DNA of 64,000 bases. Origin: Paraburkholderia oxyphila NBRC 105797 (lineage in GTDB: Bacteria; Pseudomonadota; Gammaproteobacteria; Burkholderiales; Burkholderiaceae). Shown one piece after another: positions 26,977 to 36,099 of the stretch. The notes beneath the pieces are model-generated. The model saw nothing but the letters and a program-made list of their open reading frames with translations, made no database searches and had not been told where the DNA came from. The stretch spans positions 1 through 64,000 of the forward strand of contig NZ_BAYD01000039.1 in assembly GCF_000685075.1 (NCBI RefSeq), in the 5' to 3' direction. A program made the translations under genes and the position numbers. Position 1 is the stretch's first letter, and every line of letters begins with the position of its first letter.

Positions 26977-27888
26977 TCAGCGGCGGCGCAAGTATTCGTG
27001 CCGCTCGAACAATTCGATGACCCAGTCGATGAAGGCGCGGACCTTCGCGCTCAGATACCGATTGGGCGCATAGAGCACATGCACGGGGATCAGGCTTTGG
27101 TCCCAGTCCTCGAGCACGGGCACCAGCTGGCCGCTCACGATGGCTTCCCGCACGCAATAGATGGGTGCCTGAATGATCCCCAGGCTGGCCAGCCCCGCAG
27201 CCAGATAGGCGTTGGTGTCGTTGACCACCAGTTTGTGGTTCAGCGCCAATTCGTGTTCTTGCCCGCCCTTGGAGAATTGAAAGGGCAGGGACCGGCCATC
27301 GCGAGCCGAGCCCATCCCGACAGTCGGTTGCGCGCGTAAATCGTCGGGGGAATCGGGCGTGCCGTGAAGCCGAAGATAGTCCGGCGACGCGCACGTCGTG
27401 AAGCCGAACTCGCCTATCTGGCGTGCAGCAAGGTACTGCGCGTCCACTTCCCCTGCGCGGATGGCACAGTCGATGCCTTCCGCGACGAGGTCGATATGCC
27501 GGTTGCCGATGTCGAGCTCGATGTCGACATCGGGATAGAGGCGGTAGAAGTCGGCAAGGGCCGGTACGACCACGAGCGCGCCAATGGCTGCGGGTGTAAC
27601 GACCCGGATCTTGCCCGAGGGCCTGGCGCGCGACTCCTTGGTCGACGACTCGATGTCGGCGAGATCGGCGAGCAGGCGCACGACGCGCTCGTAATAGGTC
27701 GCGCCTTCGGGCGTAACGGTAATCACGCGGGTCGTGCGGTGCAGCAAGCGGACCTTCAGATCGTCTTCCAGTTGCTGGATCAGCCGCGTCACTGTCGAGT
27801 TGGGCAAATCCAGCGTGTCGGCCGCTTTCGTGAATGTCCCGGCCTCGACCACGCGGACGAATGCGTTCATAGCGGCGATGCGGTCCAT
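26977..27888 (-). CDS. LysR-family transcriptional regulator (CrgA-like)
   Basis: A 303-residue LysR protein with helix-turn-helix MDRIAAMNAFVRVVEAGTF / LPNSTVTRLIQQLEDDLKVR and an effector domain of usual length, ending FIDWVIELFERHEYL. The frame is open upstream, but the family N-terminus begins at 27888. It lies upstream of the AraC gene and 55 bases downstream of the enoyl-CoA hydratase gene, all leftward. It could belong to the same transcript as the hydratase and hydrolase, or have its own promoter. Confidence 0.92.
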   Translation of the reverse strand: MDRIAAMNAFVRVVEAGTFTKAADTLDLPNSTVTRLIQQLEDDLKVRLLHRTTRVITVTPEGATYYERVVRLLADLADIESSTKESRARPSGKIRVVTPAAIGALVVVPALADFYRLYPDVDIELDIGNRHIDLVAEGIDCAIRAGEVDAQYLAARQIGEFGFTTCASPDYLRLHGTPDSPDDLRAQPTVGMGSARDGRSLPFQFSKGGQEHELALNHKLVVNDTNAYLAAGLASLGIIQAPIYCVREAIVSGQLVPVLEDWDQSLIPVHVLYAPNRYLSAKVRAFIDWVIELFERHEYLRRR

Positions 27889-27943
27889 GATGTGTCTCCG
27901 CGTGACGGGAGGCATCATTAGACCGCAAACCGTGTTCATCCCG

Positions 27944-28732
27944 CTAGCGACCCTTGAACTCCAATACCGGTCGCGGCCGGCCCGCGTTGAGGGCTTCCAC
28001 GGCGGAGCGCAGGCCGCGCTGGACATCGTCGGTTTCGAACAGCGGCATGGCAATGTCGAACATCGCTTCGTCGGCCGCGGAGACGCCACCCACAGCCCAG
28101 GCGCGCAGCAGCGCCTTGTGGGCCGCATAGGCGCGCGTGGGGCCGCGGGCCACTTTCTCCGCGAAAGCCAGCGTTTCCTGCAGAAGGCTGTCGTCGGCGA
28201 CCACGCGATTGACGATGCCGAAGTGGGCCATCGTGGCGGCCGGAACCTTCTCGGACGTCATCGCCCATTCGGCCGCGCGTGAACGCCCGGCGCGCTCGGC
28301 CACGCGGTAGATGCCCCCGAGGATCGTAACGATCCCGAGGCTTTGCTCAGGATGCCCAAACGTGGCCGACTCCGCGGCAAAGATCATGTCGGCGCGCAGC
28401 GCCAGCTCGAAGCCGCCACCGAAGCACAAGCCTTGCACCGCCGCGATCACCGGCAACGCGAGCCGCTCGAAGCGATTGAAGACCGAGAGGTAATACTCGA
28501 AGCGGGCGCGAAGTTCGCGAACGTCCGCATCGGGCCCCGTCATGATGTCGCCGCCGAACGAGAAGTCCTTGCCCTCGCTTCGCACGACGACAACGCGTGC
28601 GTCGCTGCGCTCGATCGCGGTCACCGCGGCGGCGAGCTCATCGATCATCTGGTCGTCGATGCGATTCTGAGGCGGGCGATTCAGGACGATGGTTGCAATG
28701 CGATCGTCGAAATGGACAGTCAAATGAGCCAT
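27944..28732 (-). CDS. Enoyl-CoA hydratase/isomerase family protein
   Basis: A 262-residue crotonase-fold enzyme. Oxyanion-hole segments are FSFGGDIMTG and GLCFGGGFELALRADM. Acidic residues stand at both catalytic positions (GHPEQSLGIV and SRAAEWAMTS), so hydratase activity is plausible. It lies 28 bases downstream of an alpha/beta hydrolase gene on the minus strand. Together they suggest a short acyl-CoA or ring-opened CoA ester pathway. The substrate cannot be named from sequence. Confidence 0.92.
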   Translation of the reverse strand: MAHLTVHFDDRIATIVLNRPPQNRIDDQMIDELAAAVTAIERSDARVVVVRSEGKDFSFGGDIMTGPDADVRELRARFEYYLSVFNRFERLALPVIAAVQGLCFGGGFELALRADMIFAAESATFGHPEQSLGIVTILGGIYRVAERAGRSRAAEWAMTSEKVPAATMAHFGIVNRVVADDSLLQETLAFAEKVARGPTRAYAAHKALLRAWAVGGVSAADEAMFDIAMPLFETDDVQRGLRSAVEALNAGRPRPVLEFKGR

Positions 28733-28760
28733 GGAAAACCTTGGTCCGAAGAAATGGGCA

Positions 28761-29654
28761 TTAGCCCAGGTGGAGCTTGAACCACTCGACGGCGGCTTCG
28801 CTGGACTGCTTGAACAGGGAAAGATACGGATCGAAATGGCCGCCTTCGAGGGTCACGAGGCGCTTGGGCTGCAGCGCGCGTTCGTACGCGGCAAGCTCGA
28901 GGTCGGTCAGCGTGATGGTGTCTCGCGTGGCCACGACCATCAGCAGCGGAGTCGGCGAAACGCGCGCGATCCAGTGCCCCGGCTCATACATGCGAGCCGC
29001 ACGCGTGGAGCGGACCGTGACGTCGTTCTGCCAGACGCCCTCGGGCAGCGGCTGCAGGTAGAAGTCGATCGCATCCTTCGCGCGATACGACGCCGCAATG
29101 CCGGGGTCGGCGCTGACGATCGCCTGGCGGCGGGGAGGCTCGCCGCGCAATTGCGCGCGGTCGTCGTCGGCAAAGGCTTCTTCGATCGCGGCTACATTTT
29201 CGGGAGCAATCCGGCGCAGGCCCTGCTCGTAGCCGCTGATCGTCGGAACCTGTGAGACGACGCAGCGCAGCCGCAGCTCCGTCGCGCCGAGCACGATGGC
29301 GTGGCCGCCGGCATAGCTGGTGCCCCACAAGCCGATGCGTTTCGGGTCCACGACCTCCAGGGTTTCCAGATAGCTGATTGCGCGTCGCCAGTCGGCGATC
29401 TGGCGCCAGGGATCGATGTCGTGGCGCGGCGTGCCTTCACTTGCGCCGAAGCCGCGATGGTCGTGCAGCAGGACCACGAATCCCGCCTCGGCGAAGGCTT
29501 GGGCAAAAGGCTCGAGGCCGTGTTCTTTCACGCCGGCATAGCCGTGCGCCATCGTGATAGCGGGACGCCGCCCAGCGCCTGGCGGCACGTAGAGCCAGCC
29601 ACGCAGCTTGACGTTGCCGTCGACTTCGAATTCCACATCTGTACGTTTTACCAA
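28761..29654 (-). CDS. Alpha/beta hydrolase (DLH / acyl-peptidase-like)
   Basis: A 297-residue alpha/beta hydrolase. It shows the oxyanion strand (PAITMAHGYAGVKEHGLEPF), DHRGFGASEG, nucleophile elbow GTSYAGG, acid Asp in VVATRDTITLTD and His in LEGGHFDPY. It resembles the group of dienelactone hydrolase-like and X-Pro peptidase-like hydrolases with a helical cap. A TTG at 29654 is chosen because AGAGGA lies seven bases upstream, and the family N-terminus (VKRTDVEFEVDGNVKLRGW) begins there. It leads the pair with the enoyl-CoA hydratase. Confidence 0.9.
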   Translation of the reverse strand: MVKRTDVEFEVDGNVKLRGWLYVPPGAGRRPAITMAHGYAGVKEHGLEPFAQAFAEAGFVVLLHDHRGFGASEGTPRHDIDPWRQIADWRRAISYLETLEVVDPKRIGLWGTSYAGGHAIVLGATELRLRCVVSQVPTISGYEQGLRRIAPENVAAIEEAFADDDRAQLRGEPPRRQAIVSADPGIAASYRAKDAIDFYLQPLPEGVWQNDVTVRSTRAARMYEPGHWIARVSPTPLLMVVATRDTITLTDLELAAYERALQPKRLVTLEGGHFDPYLSLFKQSSEAAVEWFKLHLG

Positions 29655-30015
29655 TTCAATTTCCTCTTGCAAGGATGCATGCGCCGGATCCCGCCGCTTT
29701 GAGATCGGGCGTGGCTTGCGGCTACTGTAGAAAAAGTCGCTGCGCAAGGGAAGGTGGCCCGGATGAATGCAACATTCGACATTTAGCAATAATGCGCCGA
29801 CACGTGAAACGATGACGTCCACGATTCGCTGCGGATTGTTCTTCTCCGCGCAATAACAAGTTCGCTCTGCAATGCTGTTGAGACGAGCCACTGGCTCCTA
29901 GAATGCGTGCAAGGCGCTCATGCGGTGATGCTGGAAATGAGTGTCCGGGAGCCTGGTCGGCACAGGAAGAGGTACGACACGGCTTCGTCCAGGGGCAAAA
30001 AATCGGTGTGAGGCA
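29655..30015. other. Intergenic region between divergent genes
   Basis: About 360 bases between the leftward hydrolase and the rightward GNAT gene. I see no supported gene, RNA or strong repeat. It presumably holds both promoters. Confidence 0.5.
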
Positions 30016-30600
30016 ATGATGGGTGCGATAGAAGTTCTGCCAGGAGCGAGTGATTGGACGGATGCTCCTGTCCTGATGGACGCTGGCGAGCGTGTCTGGA
30101 TCGACAAGAAGGGTCAGCCTGTCACTCTGCGTCCAATCCAGGCGGACGACGTCGACCTTGCACGCGATTTCGTCGCCGGCCTGTCCAGGCATACGGGGTA
30201 CATGAGAATGATGTCCACGAGATGTCCGTCTCCCGCCGAACTGCAACGCTGGGCCAATCTCGACCGCCGATATCAGGGCGCCGTGGTGGCGACGGCGTCT
30301 GTGGAAGGCCACCTGAGGCAGATTGGCGTGGCCCGATACGCGATGGAGCCCGGAGACGAAGAGGCCGAGTTCGCCATTGTCATTGCGGACGAATGGCAGA
30401 AAGCGGGCCTGGGTGGGGCGTTGCTGACCAGCCTGCTCGACCTCGCCAGAGCGTCCGGTGTGAAGCGCCTGTTTGGCACCACCCTCAGCGAGAACCACGC
30501 AATGGTGACCCTTGCGCGGCGTCTTGGATTCAAGATCGCCTTCGAGCCGGGCGCGGCTGCGTACACGAGAATTTCCGTGGATATGCACCTTCCTGACTGA
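30016..30600 (+). CDS. GNAT-family acetyltransferase
   Basis: A protein of about 194 residues with a GNAT domain close to the acetyltransferase domain of Pat-type protein acetyltransferases. The opening is VTLRPIQADDVDLARDFVAGL. The acetyl-CoA loop is WQKAGLGGALLTSLLDLARA, followed by GTTLSENHAMVTLARRLGF. ATGs at 30016 and 30019 are both possible behind a GTGAGG site. It lacks the large ligase-like domain of full Pat proteins. Lysine acetylation of a CoA-ligase is a known role of relatives, but the target here is not shown. Confidence 0.87.
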   Translation: MMGAIEVLPGASDWTDAPVLMDAGERVWIDKKGQPVTLRPIQADDVDLARDFVAGLSRHTGYMRMMSTRCPSPAELQRWANLDRRYQGAVVATASVEGHLRQIGVARYAMEPGDEEAEFAIVIADEWQKAGLGGALLTSLLDLARASGVKRLFGTTLSENHAMVTLARRLGFKIAFEPGAAAYTRISVDMHLPD

Positions 30601-30638
30601 AGCGGTTTGAGAGGACAGCAACGTTCGCCTCAATGAAT

Positions 30639-30651
30639 TATGATCATCATA
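30639..30651. promoter_or_regulatory. Candidate TetR operator TATGAT-C-ATCATA
   Basis: A perfect 13-base inverted repeat, 66 bases upstream of the thiolase start. The 11-base core ATGATCATCAT recurs exactly at 33147-33157 before the molybdenum hydroxylase genes. A TetR gene lies between the two sites and is the obvious candidate binder. Confidence 0.55.
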
Positions 30652-30717
30652 TAAAGAGGTGTACTCTGTTCAGCGGGCCGCAAACGCGGTACGTCCAGCA
30701 AATATCAGGAGATAACC

Positions 30718-31854
30718 TTGTCAGATATCGTAGTCGCTGCCTATGCACGCTCGCCGTTCCACTTTGCCCGAAAGGGGGCCTTGATCGACGTCCGGCCTGA
30801 CGACCTGGCCGCCCAGGTGGTTTCGGCATTGCTGTCGCGCACGGGCCTCGAACCGGCCATGATCGAGGACATCGTCGTGGGATGTTCGTATCCGGAAGCC
30901 GAGCAGGGCCTGAACATCGCACGCATCATCGGCTTTTTGGCCGGATTCGGGGACACCGTTCCAGGCGTGACCATCAACCGCTTCTGCGGCTCTTCGATGT
31001 CTTCCGTCCACTACGCCGCGGGTCAAATCGCGCTGGGGCTTGGGGAGGCGTTCATTTGCGCAGGCGTCGAGTCGATGACGCGGGTGCCGCAAGGCGGCTT
31101 CAACCGCTCGCCCAATCCCCGCCTGCAGGAGACGTTTCCGCAAGCCTATGTCTCAATGGGGATCACCGCGGAAAATGTCGCGAAGGCGTTCGGCGTCGAT
31201 CGCGCAGCCCAGGAGGCGCTCGCCGTAGTCTCGCACGCGAAGGCTGCCGCCGCACGTGAGGAGGGCAGGCTGGACGCCGAGATCGTCCCCATTCAGACCC
31301 CGCAAGGCCTGGTCTCGCAGGACGGCTGCATCCGCCCCGGTACGAATCTGGAAGCCCTGCGCTCGCTCAAGCCGGCCTTCATTGAAGACGGCAGTGTGAC
31401 TGCGGGCACGTCCTCGCCGTTGACCGATGGGGCATCGGCAATTTTGCTCTGCAGTGCAGAATTCGCGCGCCGCAATGGACTGCGTCCGCTCGCGAAGTAT
31501 CGCAGCGCGGCGGTTGCGTCCTGCCAGCCGGAATTGATGGGCATCGGGCCGATTCCCGCGACTCGCAAGGCACTTGCGCGCGCCGGGATCGCTGCAAAAG
31601 ATCTCGACGTCGTGGAAATCAACGAGGCATTTGCCAGCCAGGCCATTGCCAGTGTCCGCGAGCTGGGGCTCGATCCTGAGCGCACCAACGTGGACGGCGG
31701 GGCGCTCGCCATCGGGCACCCGCTAGGGGCGACCGGGGCGCGCCTTGTCGGCAAGGCCGCCGCGCTGCTCGCACGAGACGGCGGTCAGTTCGCTCTGGCT
31801 ACGCAGTGCATTGGCGGCGGGCAGGGTATTGCGACGATCCTCGAAGCGGTCTAG
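30718..31854 (+). CDS. Acetyl-CoA C-acyltransferase (thiolase)
   Basis: A 378-residue thiolase starting at TTG behind AGGAGAT. Catalytic Cys90 lies in NRFCGSSM, His in IGHPLGATGAR, and the second Cys in TQCIGGGQG. It is clearly a different subfamily from the thiolase at 24055. The promoter region holds the palindrome shared with the coxSLM operon. This links it to the adjacent TetR gene and the hydroxylase, perhaps as the terminal step of one pathway (inference). Confidence 0.95.
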   Translation: MSDIVVAAYARSPFHFARKGALIDVRPDDLAAQVVSALLSRTGLEPAMIEDIVVGCSYPEAEQGLNIARIIGFLAGFGDTVPGVTINRFCGSSMSSVHYAAGQIALGLGEAFICAGVESMTRVPQGGFNRSPNPRLQETFPQAYVSMGITAENVAKAFGVDRAAQEALAVVSHAKAAAAREEGRLDAEIVPIQTPQGLVSQDGCIRPGTNLEALRSLKPAFIEDGSVTAGTSSPLTDGASAILLCSAEFARRNGLRPLAKYRSAAVASCQPELMGIGPIPATRKALARAGIAAKDLDVVEINEAFASQAIASVRELGLDPERTNVDGGALAIGHPLGATGARLVGKAAALLARDGGQFALATQCIGGGQGIATILEAV

Positions 31855-31912
31855 ACGCCAGCTGTCCGGGCTTTATGCGGAGCGGGGCACGATGCAGCAA
31901 CGCCCCGCGCGG

Positions 31913-32467
31913 CTAGGTCATGTTTCGCACCGCATCGAGTATCTCCTGGGAGAGCGCATCGGGGCGAACCGCGCGCGCCAGGACCATGCCACCGACCATG
32001 GCCGCCAGGGTCGTGATGGTCGCCGCGCGCGCCTCGCTGTCTTGCTCCTCTCCGCCGATCAGTTCGATCAGCGCGTTGATGCCCGATGCGAAAGCGCGCT
32101 TTGCGGCGGCGTCCAGGCGCGAGACATCGGCGCCGAGCGCGGGGATGACGCAACCGGCTTCCGGGTGATCGCGATGCGCTTGCGACAGGTAGGCGTCGAG
32201 CACGGCGCGCCGATGCTGATCGGGCGGCGCGTCCGACACCGCGGTTTCGAGCCGGGTTCTCATCTGCTCGAAGGCCGCGTCGATTGCCGCGACCACAAGT
32301 GCATCCTTGGAGTCGAAATGGGCGTAGAAGCCGCCATGCGTGAGCTTGGCACCTTTCATCAACTGTGCGACGCCAATGCCGTCAACGCCGTGCTTGCGGA
32401 ACGCCTTGGCCGCCGCCTTGACGATCTTGCCGCGGGTTTCTTCCTTGTGCTCGGGGGGGTAGCGCAT
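31913..32467 (-). CDS. TetR-family transcriptional regulator
   Basis: A 184-residue TetR-type repressor. The helix-turn-helix reads KEETRGKIVKAAAKAFRKHG, then IGVAQLMKGAKLTHGGFYAHF. ATG 32467 is preferred by spacing from GGAG; ATG 32470 is adjacent. It converges on the thiolase and diverges from coxG. A related, imperfect ATGA...TCAT element lies at 32517-32530 in its own promoter region. Control of both thiolase and hydroxylase operons is likely (inference). Confidence 0.92.
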   Translation of the reverse strand: MRYPPEHKEETRGKIVKAAAKAFRKHGVDGIGVAQLMKGAKLTHGGFYAHFDSKDALVVAAIDAAFEQMRTRLETAVSDAPPDQHRRAVLDAYLSQAHRDHPEAGCVIPALGADVSRLDAAAKRAFASGINALIELIGGEEQDSEARAATITTLAAMVGGMVLARAVRPDALSQEILDAVRNMT

Positions 32468-32516
32468 CATTGAACTCCGGTCATGCAAACATTGAAACCT
32501 GTAGCCGATATATTAG

Positions 32517-32530
32517 ATGATAACCGTCAT
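32517..32530. promoter_or_regulatory. Weak TetR operator-like element
   Basis: ATGATAACCGTCAT has ATGA/TCAT ends like the two strong sites at 30639 and 33144 but a degenerate centre. Its position between the divergent TetR and coxG genes fits autoregulation. This is a weak call. Confidence 0.25.
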
Positions 32531-32678
32531 TGCATCGGATTGCCCTTGATCGAAGCTCGGTCAACTCGAGGTGTCGGGTAAACACCAGCCGGGATTCACA
32601 CGGTCGGCTCTTGACCATGCCGACATGGCTCCCAAGCATGTTATCGGTGATTACATCGCCGGATTGAAGGAGGATGTT

Positions 32679-33140
32679 TTGGAATTCAAAGGATCACAGC
32701 ACATCAATGCGTCCCGCGCCGTCGTGTGGCAGCGGCTCAATGACCCGCAGACCTTGCGGCAATGCCTGCCCGGCTGCGAACAGTATGAGCTGGCCGATGA
32801 CGGCAGCTACGACGCCGTCATCGCAGCGGCCTTCGGGCCGATCAAGGCCCGTTTCAAAGGCACTGCGCGTTTCTCGGATCTGCGCGAGGACACTGGCTAC
32901 CGAATCGAAGGCAACGGCAGCGGCGGAATCGCGGGCTTCGGCAAACTGACGGCCGACGTTCATCTGGAAGACATCGATGGCGGGACCACGCTGCACTATG
33001 CCGCCACGGTGCAGCTCGGCGGCAAGCTCGCACAAATCGGCTCGCGACTTGTCGGCTCCGTGGCCAACAAGTTTCTCGCGGACTTCTTTTCGCGGTTCGA
33101 AAAACGGGTGAGCGAGTGCGAGGATATCGCTTCGCCGTAA
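32679..33140 (+). CDS. coxG: CoxG-like SRPBCC-family protein
   Basis: A 153-residue SRPBCC (START-like) protein of the CO-dehydrogenase CoxG family. Features are FKGSQHINASRAVVWQRLND, LRQCLPGCEQYEL, FGPIKARFKGTARF and TTLHYAATVQLGGKLAQIGSRL. A TTG start is chosen because AAGGAGG lies about five bases upstream. Unlike many CoxG proteins it ends without a hydrophobic C-terminal tail. CoxG proteins are linked to membrane recruitment or quinone electron transfer of molybdenum hydroxylases. The gene precedes the 2Fe-2S, large and FAD subunits of such an enzyme. Confidence 0.88.
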   Translation: MEFKGSQHINASRAVVWQRLNDPQTLRQCLPGCEQYELADDGSYDAVIAAAFGPIKARFKGTARFSDLREDTGYRIEGNGSGGIAGFGKLTADVHLEDIDGGTTLHYAATVQLGGKLAQIGSRLVGSVANKFLADFFSRFEKRVSECEDIASP

Positions 33141-33143
33141 AGT

Positions 33144-33157
33144 ATGATGATCATCAT
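33144..33157. promoter_or_regulatory. Candidate TetR operator ATGATGATCATCAT
   Basis: A perfect 14-base palindrome between coxG and the 2Fe-2S subunit gene, about 77 bases upstream of the latter. It shares ATGATCATCAT exactly with the site before the thiolase (30640-30650). It implies a separate promoter for the coxSLM genes under the same repressor. Confidence 0.6.
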
Positions 33158-33233
33158 TTAATGAGTTCGCGCGGTGCCGGAAAGCTTCCGGCCGTCCAGC
33201 GAGACGCGCGGACAACGAGACAGGGTGAGACCC

Positions 33234-33734
33234 ATGCAGATACAGAATTCCGTCAATGGTGAGTTGTGCACCATTGAGGCAGAACCGAGGCGGCTGCTCG
33301 CCCATGTGCTGCGAGATTCATTGCGGCTGACGGGCGTGCATATCGGCTGTGACACCTCGCAGTGCGGCGCCTGCACGGTGCTGATCGACCAGAAGACCGC
33401 CAAGTCGTGCACTGTGCTCGCAGTGCAGACCGAGGGCTGCAGCGTGCGGACCATCGAAGGCATGGAGCAGGATCGCATCACCACCGTGCTCAAGCGCGCG
33501 TTCAATGAATGCCATGGGCTGCAGTGCGGGTTCTGTACGCCCGGCATGCTGATGGCGGCGCGCGCGCTGCTGGTCACGACGCCCGAACCTTCGGAGCATG
33601 CGGTGCGCGAGGCGCTGCATGGCAATCTGTGCCGCTGCACGGGATACCAGAACATCGTGGATGCCGTCCTGCTTGCCGCCGACCGCTTGAAGGAGCACGC
33701 CGCTCGACCGCTAGAGGAGGTGAGCCATGAGTGA
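33234..33734 (+). CDS. Molybdenum hydroxylase 2Fe-2S subunit
   Basis: A 166-residue two-domain iron-sulfur subunit of the xanthine dehydrogenase/CO dehydrogenase family. The plant-ferredoxin-type cluster is held by Cys39, Cys44, Cys47 and Cys59 (CDTSQCGAC). The second cluster uses Cys98, Cys101, Cys133 and Cys135 (CGFC, CRC). All eight ligands are present. AGGGTGAG upstream supports ATG 33234. It overlaps the large subunit gene by eight bases. It carries electrons from the molybdenum centre to the FAD subunit. Confidence 0.95.
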   Translation: MQIQNSVNGELCTIEAEPRRLLAHVLRDSLRLTGVHIGCDTSQCGACTVLIDQKTAKSCTVLAVQTEGCSVRTIEGMEQDRITTVLKRAFNECHGLQCGFCTPGMLMAARALLVTTPEPSEHAVREALHGNLCRCTGYQNIVDAVLLAADRLKEHAARPLEEVSHE

Positions 33735-36099
33735 AGGCAATAGCGAAGTCGGCACGCGGTATATCGGCAAGCCCGTGAAGCGGCGGGAAGACGAGCGCCT
33801 GATGAGCGGCAAGGGCCGGTTTACGGACGATCATCAATTCCCCGGGATGACGTTTGCCGCGTTCGTCCGCTCGCCCTTTGCCCATGCGCGCGTCCGGCAT
33901 ATCGACACGGCCGCCGCGCTGGCGTTGCCCGGTGTGGTGGGGGTGCTGACCCATGCCGATATTGCCGGCAAGGTCGGCGATATCCGCCCCAACTGGGTCG
34001 TGGGCAATTCCATCGTGCCGCCGCACCCCGTGCTGCCTGCCGAATACGTGCGCTATGCGGGAGAGGCCGTGGTCATGGTGGTGGCCGAGACGCGCGAACT
34101 GGCCGCCGACGCCGCCGAGCTCGTGAACGTCGAGTACGACGAACTGCCCGTGGTCGTGGATGCGGAGGCGGCGCTTCAGGAGGGGGCTCCGCAGCTGCAC
34201 GGCAATGTGCCCGGCAACCTGATCGGCGTATTCAAGCTGAAGGGCGGCAACTACGAAGAGGCCGCGAAGGCGGCCGACCAAGTCGTGTCCATCCGCATCG
34301 TCAACCAGCGGCTGATTCCGAGTCCGCTGGAGCCGCGCGCGCTCTGCGCCAGCTACGATGCGCTGGACGAGCGGCTCACCTTCATCTTGCCGAGCCAGGT
34401 GCCGCATATGTCCCGGCGCTGGCTCGCCGAGACGCTGGGCTGGCCCGAACACCGGGTCCGCATCGTTGCGCCCGATATCGGCGGCGGCTTCGGGTGCAAG
34501 ATGCACTTCTACGTCGAGGAGGTGCTCGTCGCCTTTGCCTCGAAGCGCTTCGGCCGCCCGGTGAGCTGGACGGAAACGCGCAGCGAGAACCACGTGGCCA
34601 CCACGCACGGTCGTGATCACGTGGAATATGTGGATGCCGCCGTCACGAAGGAAGGCAAGGTACTGGGGATCAAGGTCCGCTCGTGTGCGAACCTGGGCGC
34701 CTACCTCTCCAACATGGGGACCGGCATTCCCACCATCAACACGGCGAGCTACGTCACCGGCAACTATCAGATTGCGAGTGTGGATGTGCAGGTCGACCTC
34801 GTGACGACCAATACCACGCCCGTCGATGCCTATCGCGGCGCGGGCCGGCCGGAGGCCGCCTATATCATCGAGCGCGCGATGGATGCGGTGGCCAATGCGC
34901 TCGACCTCGACCCCGTCGCGCTGCGCCGCCTGAATCTGGTCCAGGCGCACCAGTTTCCCTATCAGCCGCACGACACGGCGCGCGGCAAGTGGGACAGTGG
35001 CGACTATGAGGCCTGCCTGTCGCGCGCCACGGAGATGATCGATTACGACGGCTGGCGCAAACGGCAGGCCGCGCTGAGGCACGAAGGCCGGTATATCGGC
35101 ATTGGCGTGATCTGCTATCTCGAACTCGTTGGCATGGGCAATTCCCAACTGTTGCGCCGGGTGGGCTTCGATCGCGGCGGCTGGGAGAGCGCCCACGTTC
35201 GTGTGCATTCCGATGGCAAGGTGACCTTGTTCAGCGGATCGATGCCACAAGGCCACGGTCACGCCACGAGCTATGCCCAGATCGTGGGCGACGCGCTGCA
35301 ACTGCCGATGGAGGACATCGACGTCGTGCAGGGCGACACCGACCGCGTGCTGGCCGGCCATGGCACGTTCAATTCGCGTTCCATGCCGGTGGGGGGCTCC
35401 GCAGCCTGGATTGCGGCGGGCAAGATCCTTGCCAAGGCGCGCAAGATTGCCGCGATCATGCTGGAGACCCAAGAAGAAGGCGTGCAGTACGCGGGCGGCA
35501 TGTTTTCCACGAAAGCGGGCGCGAGGGTGTCCTTTGCCGAGGTCGCCAGGATGGCCTATGTGGCCAGCAAGCTCCCGCGCGACATGGAGGCCGGCCTGGA
35601 AGAGCGCGTGTTCTACGAACCCGTCGCGATGGGCGCACCCAACGGATGTCACGCGGTGGTCGTGGAAGTCGATCCGGAAACCGGGGTCGTTAGCATTCTT
35701 GACTATGTCGCGGTTGACGACGTTGGCGTGCTGATCAACCCCATGCTGTGCCATGGGCAGATGCACGGCGGCATCGCCCAGGGCATCGGCCAGGCGCTCT
35801 ATGAGGAAGCGCGATATGACGCAAGCGGGCAGCTGCTTTCGGGATCCCTGCTCGATTACGGGTTCCCGCGCATCGAGCAGGTGCCGCGCATGCGCACGGC
35901 TTTCCACGTATCGCCATCGCCGACGAATCCGCTTGGCGCGAAGGGGATTGGCGAAGCGGGTTGCGTCGGCGCGCCGCCTGCGATCGTCTCCGCCGTTTGC
36001 GATGCGCTGAGGCCATTCGGCATCACCCATCTCGACATGCCGCTTACGCCGCCGAAAATCTGGCGCGCCGTCCAGGCCGCCACCAGGAGCCCTGCATGA
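33727..36099 (+). CDS. Molybdenum hydroxylase large (Mo-binding) subunit
   Basis: A 790-residue Mo-pterin subunit. The N-terminal segment is RREDERLMSGKGRFTDD, and the Mo-binding regions include DIGGGFGCKMHFYVEE and AYRGAGRPEAAY. The catalytic base is Glu743 in GAKGIGEAG. The AYRGAGR loop is the form II-type motif and not the AYRCSFR loop of true CO dehydrogenase, so this is a hydroxylase of an organic substrate. Probable substrates are N-heteroaromatics or aldehydes. It overlaps both neighbours, so the three subunits are translationally coupled. Confidence 0.95.
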   Translation: MSEGNSEVGTRYIGKPVKRREDERLMSGKGRFTDDHQFPGMTFAAFVRSPFAHARVRHIDTAAALALPGVVGVLTHADIAGKVGDIRPNWVVGNSIVPPHPVLPAEYVRYAGEAVVMVVAETRELAADAAELVNVEYDELPVVVDAEAALQEGAPQLHGNVPGNLIGVFKLKGGNYEEAAKAADQVVSIRIVNQRLIPSPLEPRALCASYDALDERLTFILPSQVPHMSRRWLAETLGWPEHRVRIVAPDIGGGFGCKMHFYVEEVLVAFASKRFGRPVSWTETRSENHVATTHGRDHVEYVDAAVTKEGKVLGIKVRSCANLGAYLSNMGTGIPTINTASYVTGNYQIASVDVQVDLVTTNTTPVDAYRGAGRPEAAYIIERAMDAVANALDLDPVALRRLNLVQAHQFPYQPHDTARGKWDSGDYEACLSRATEMIDYDGWRKRQAALRHEGRYIGIGVICYLELVGMGNSQLLRRVGFDRGGWESAHVRVHSDGKVTLFSGSMPQGHGHATSYAQIVGDALQLPMEDIDVVQGDTDRVLAGHGTFNSRSMPVGGSAAWIAAGKILAKARKIAAIMLETQEEGVQYAGGMFSTKAGARVSFAEVARMAYVASKLPRDMEAGLEERVFYEPVAMGAPNGCHAVVVEVDPETGVVSILDYVAVDDVGVLINPMLCHGQMHGGIAQGIGQALYEEARYDASGQLLSGSLLDYGFPRIEQVPRMRTAFHVSPSPTNPLGAKGIGEAGCVGAPPAIVSAVCDALRPFGITHLDMPLTPPKIWRAVQAATRSPA

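Noticed and set aside
33574..36030. Open minus-strand frame of 818 codons opposite the other Mo large subunit
   Set aside because: Same His/Arg/Gln-rich antisense composition; the plus strand encodes an intact hydroxylase subunit.
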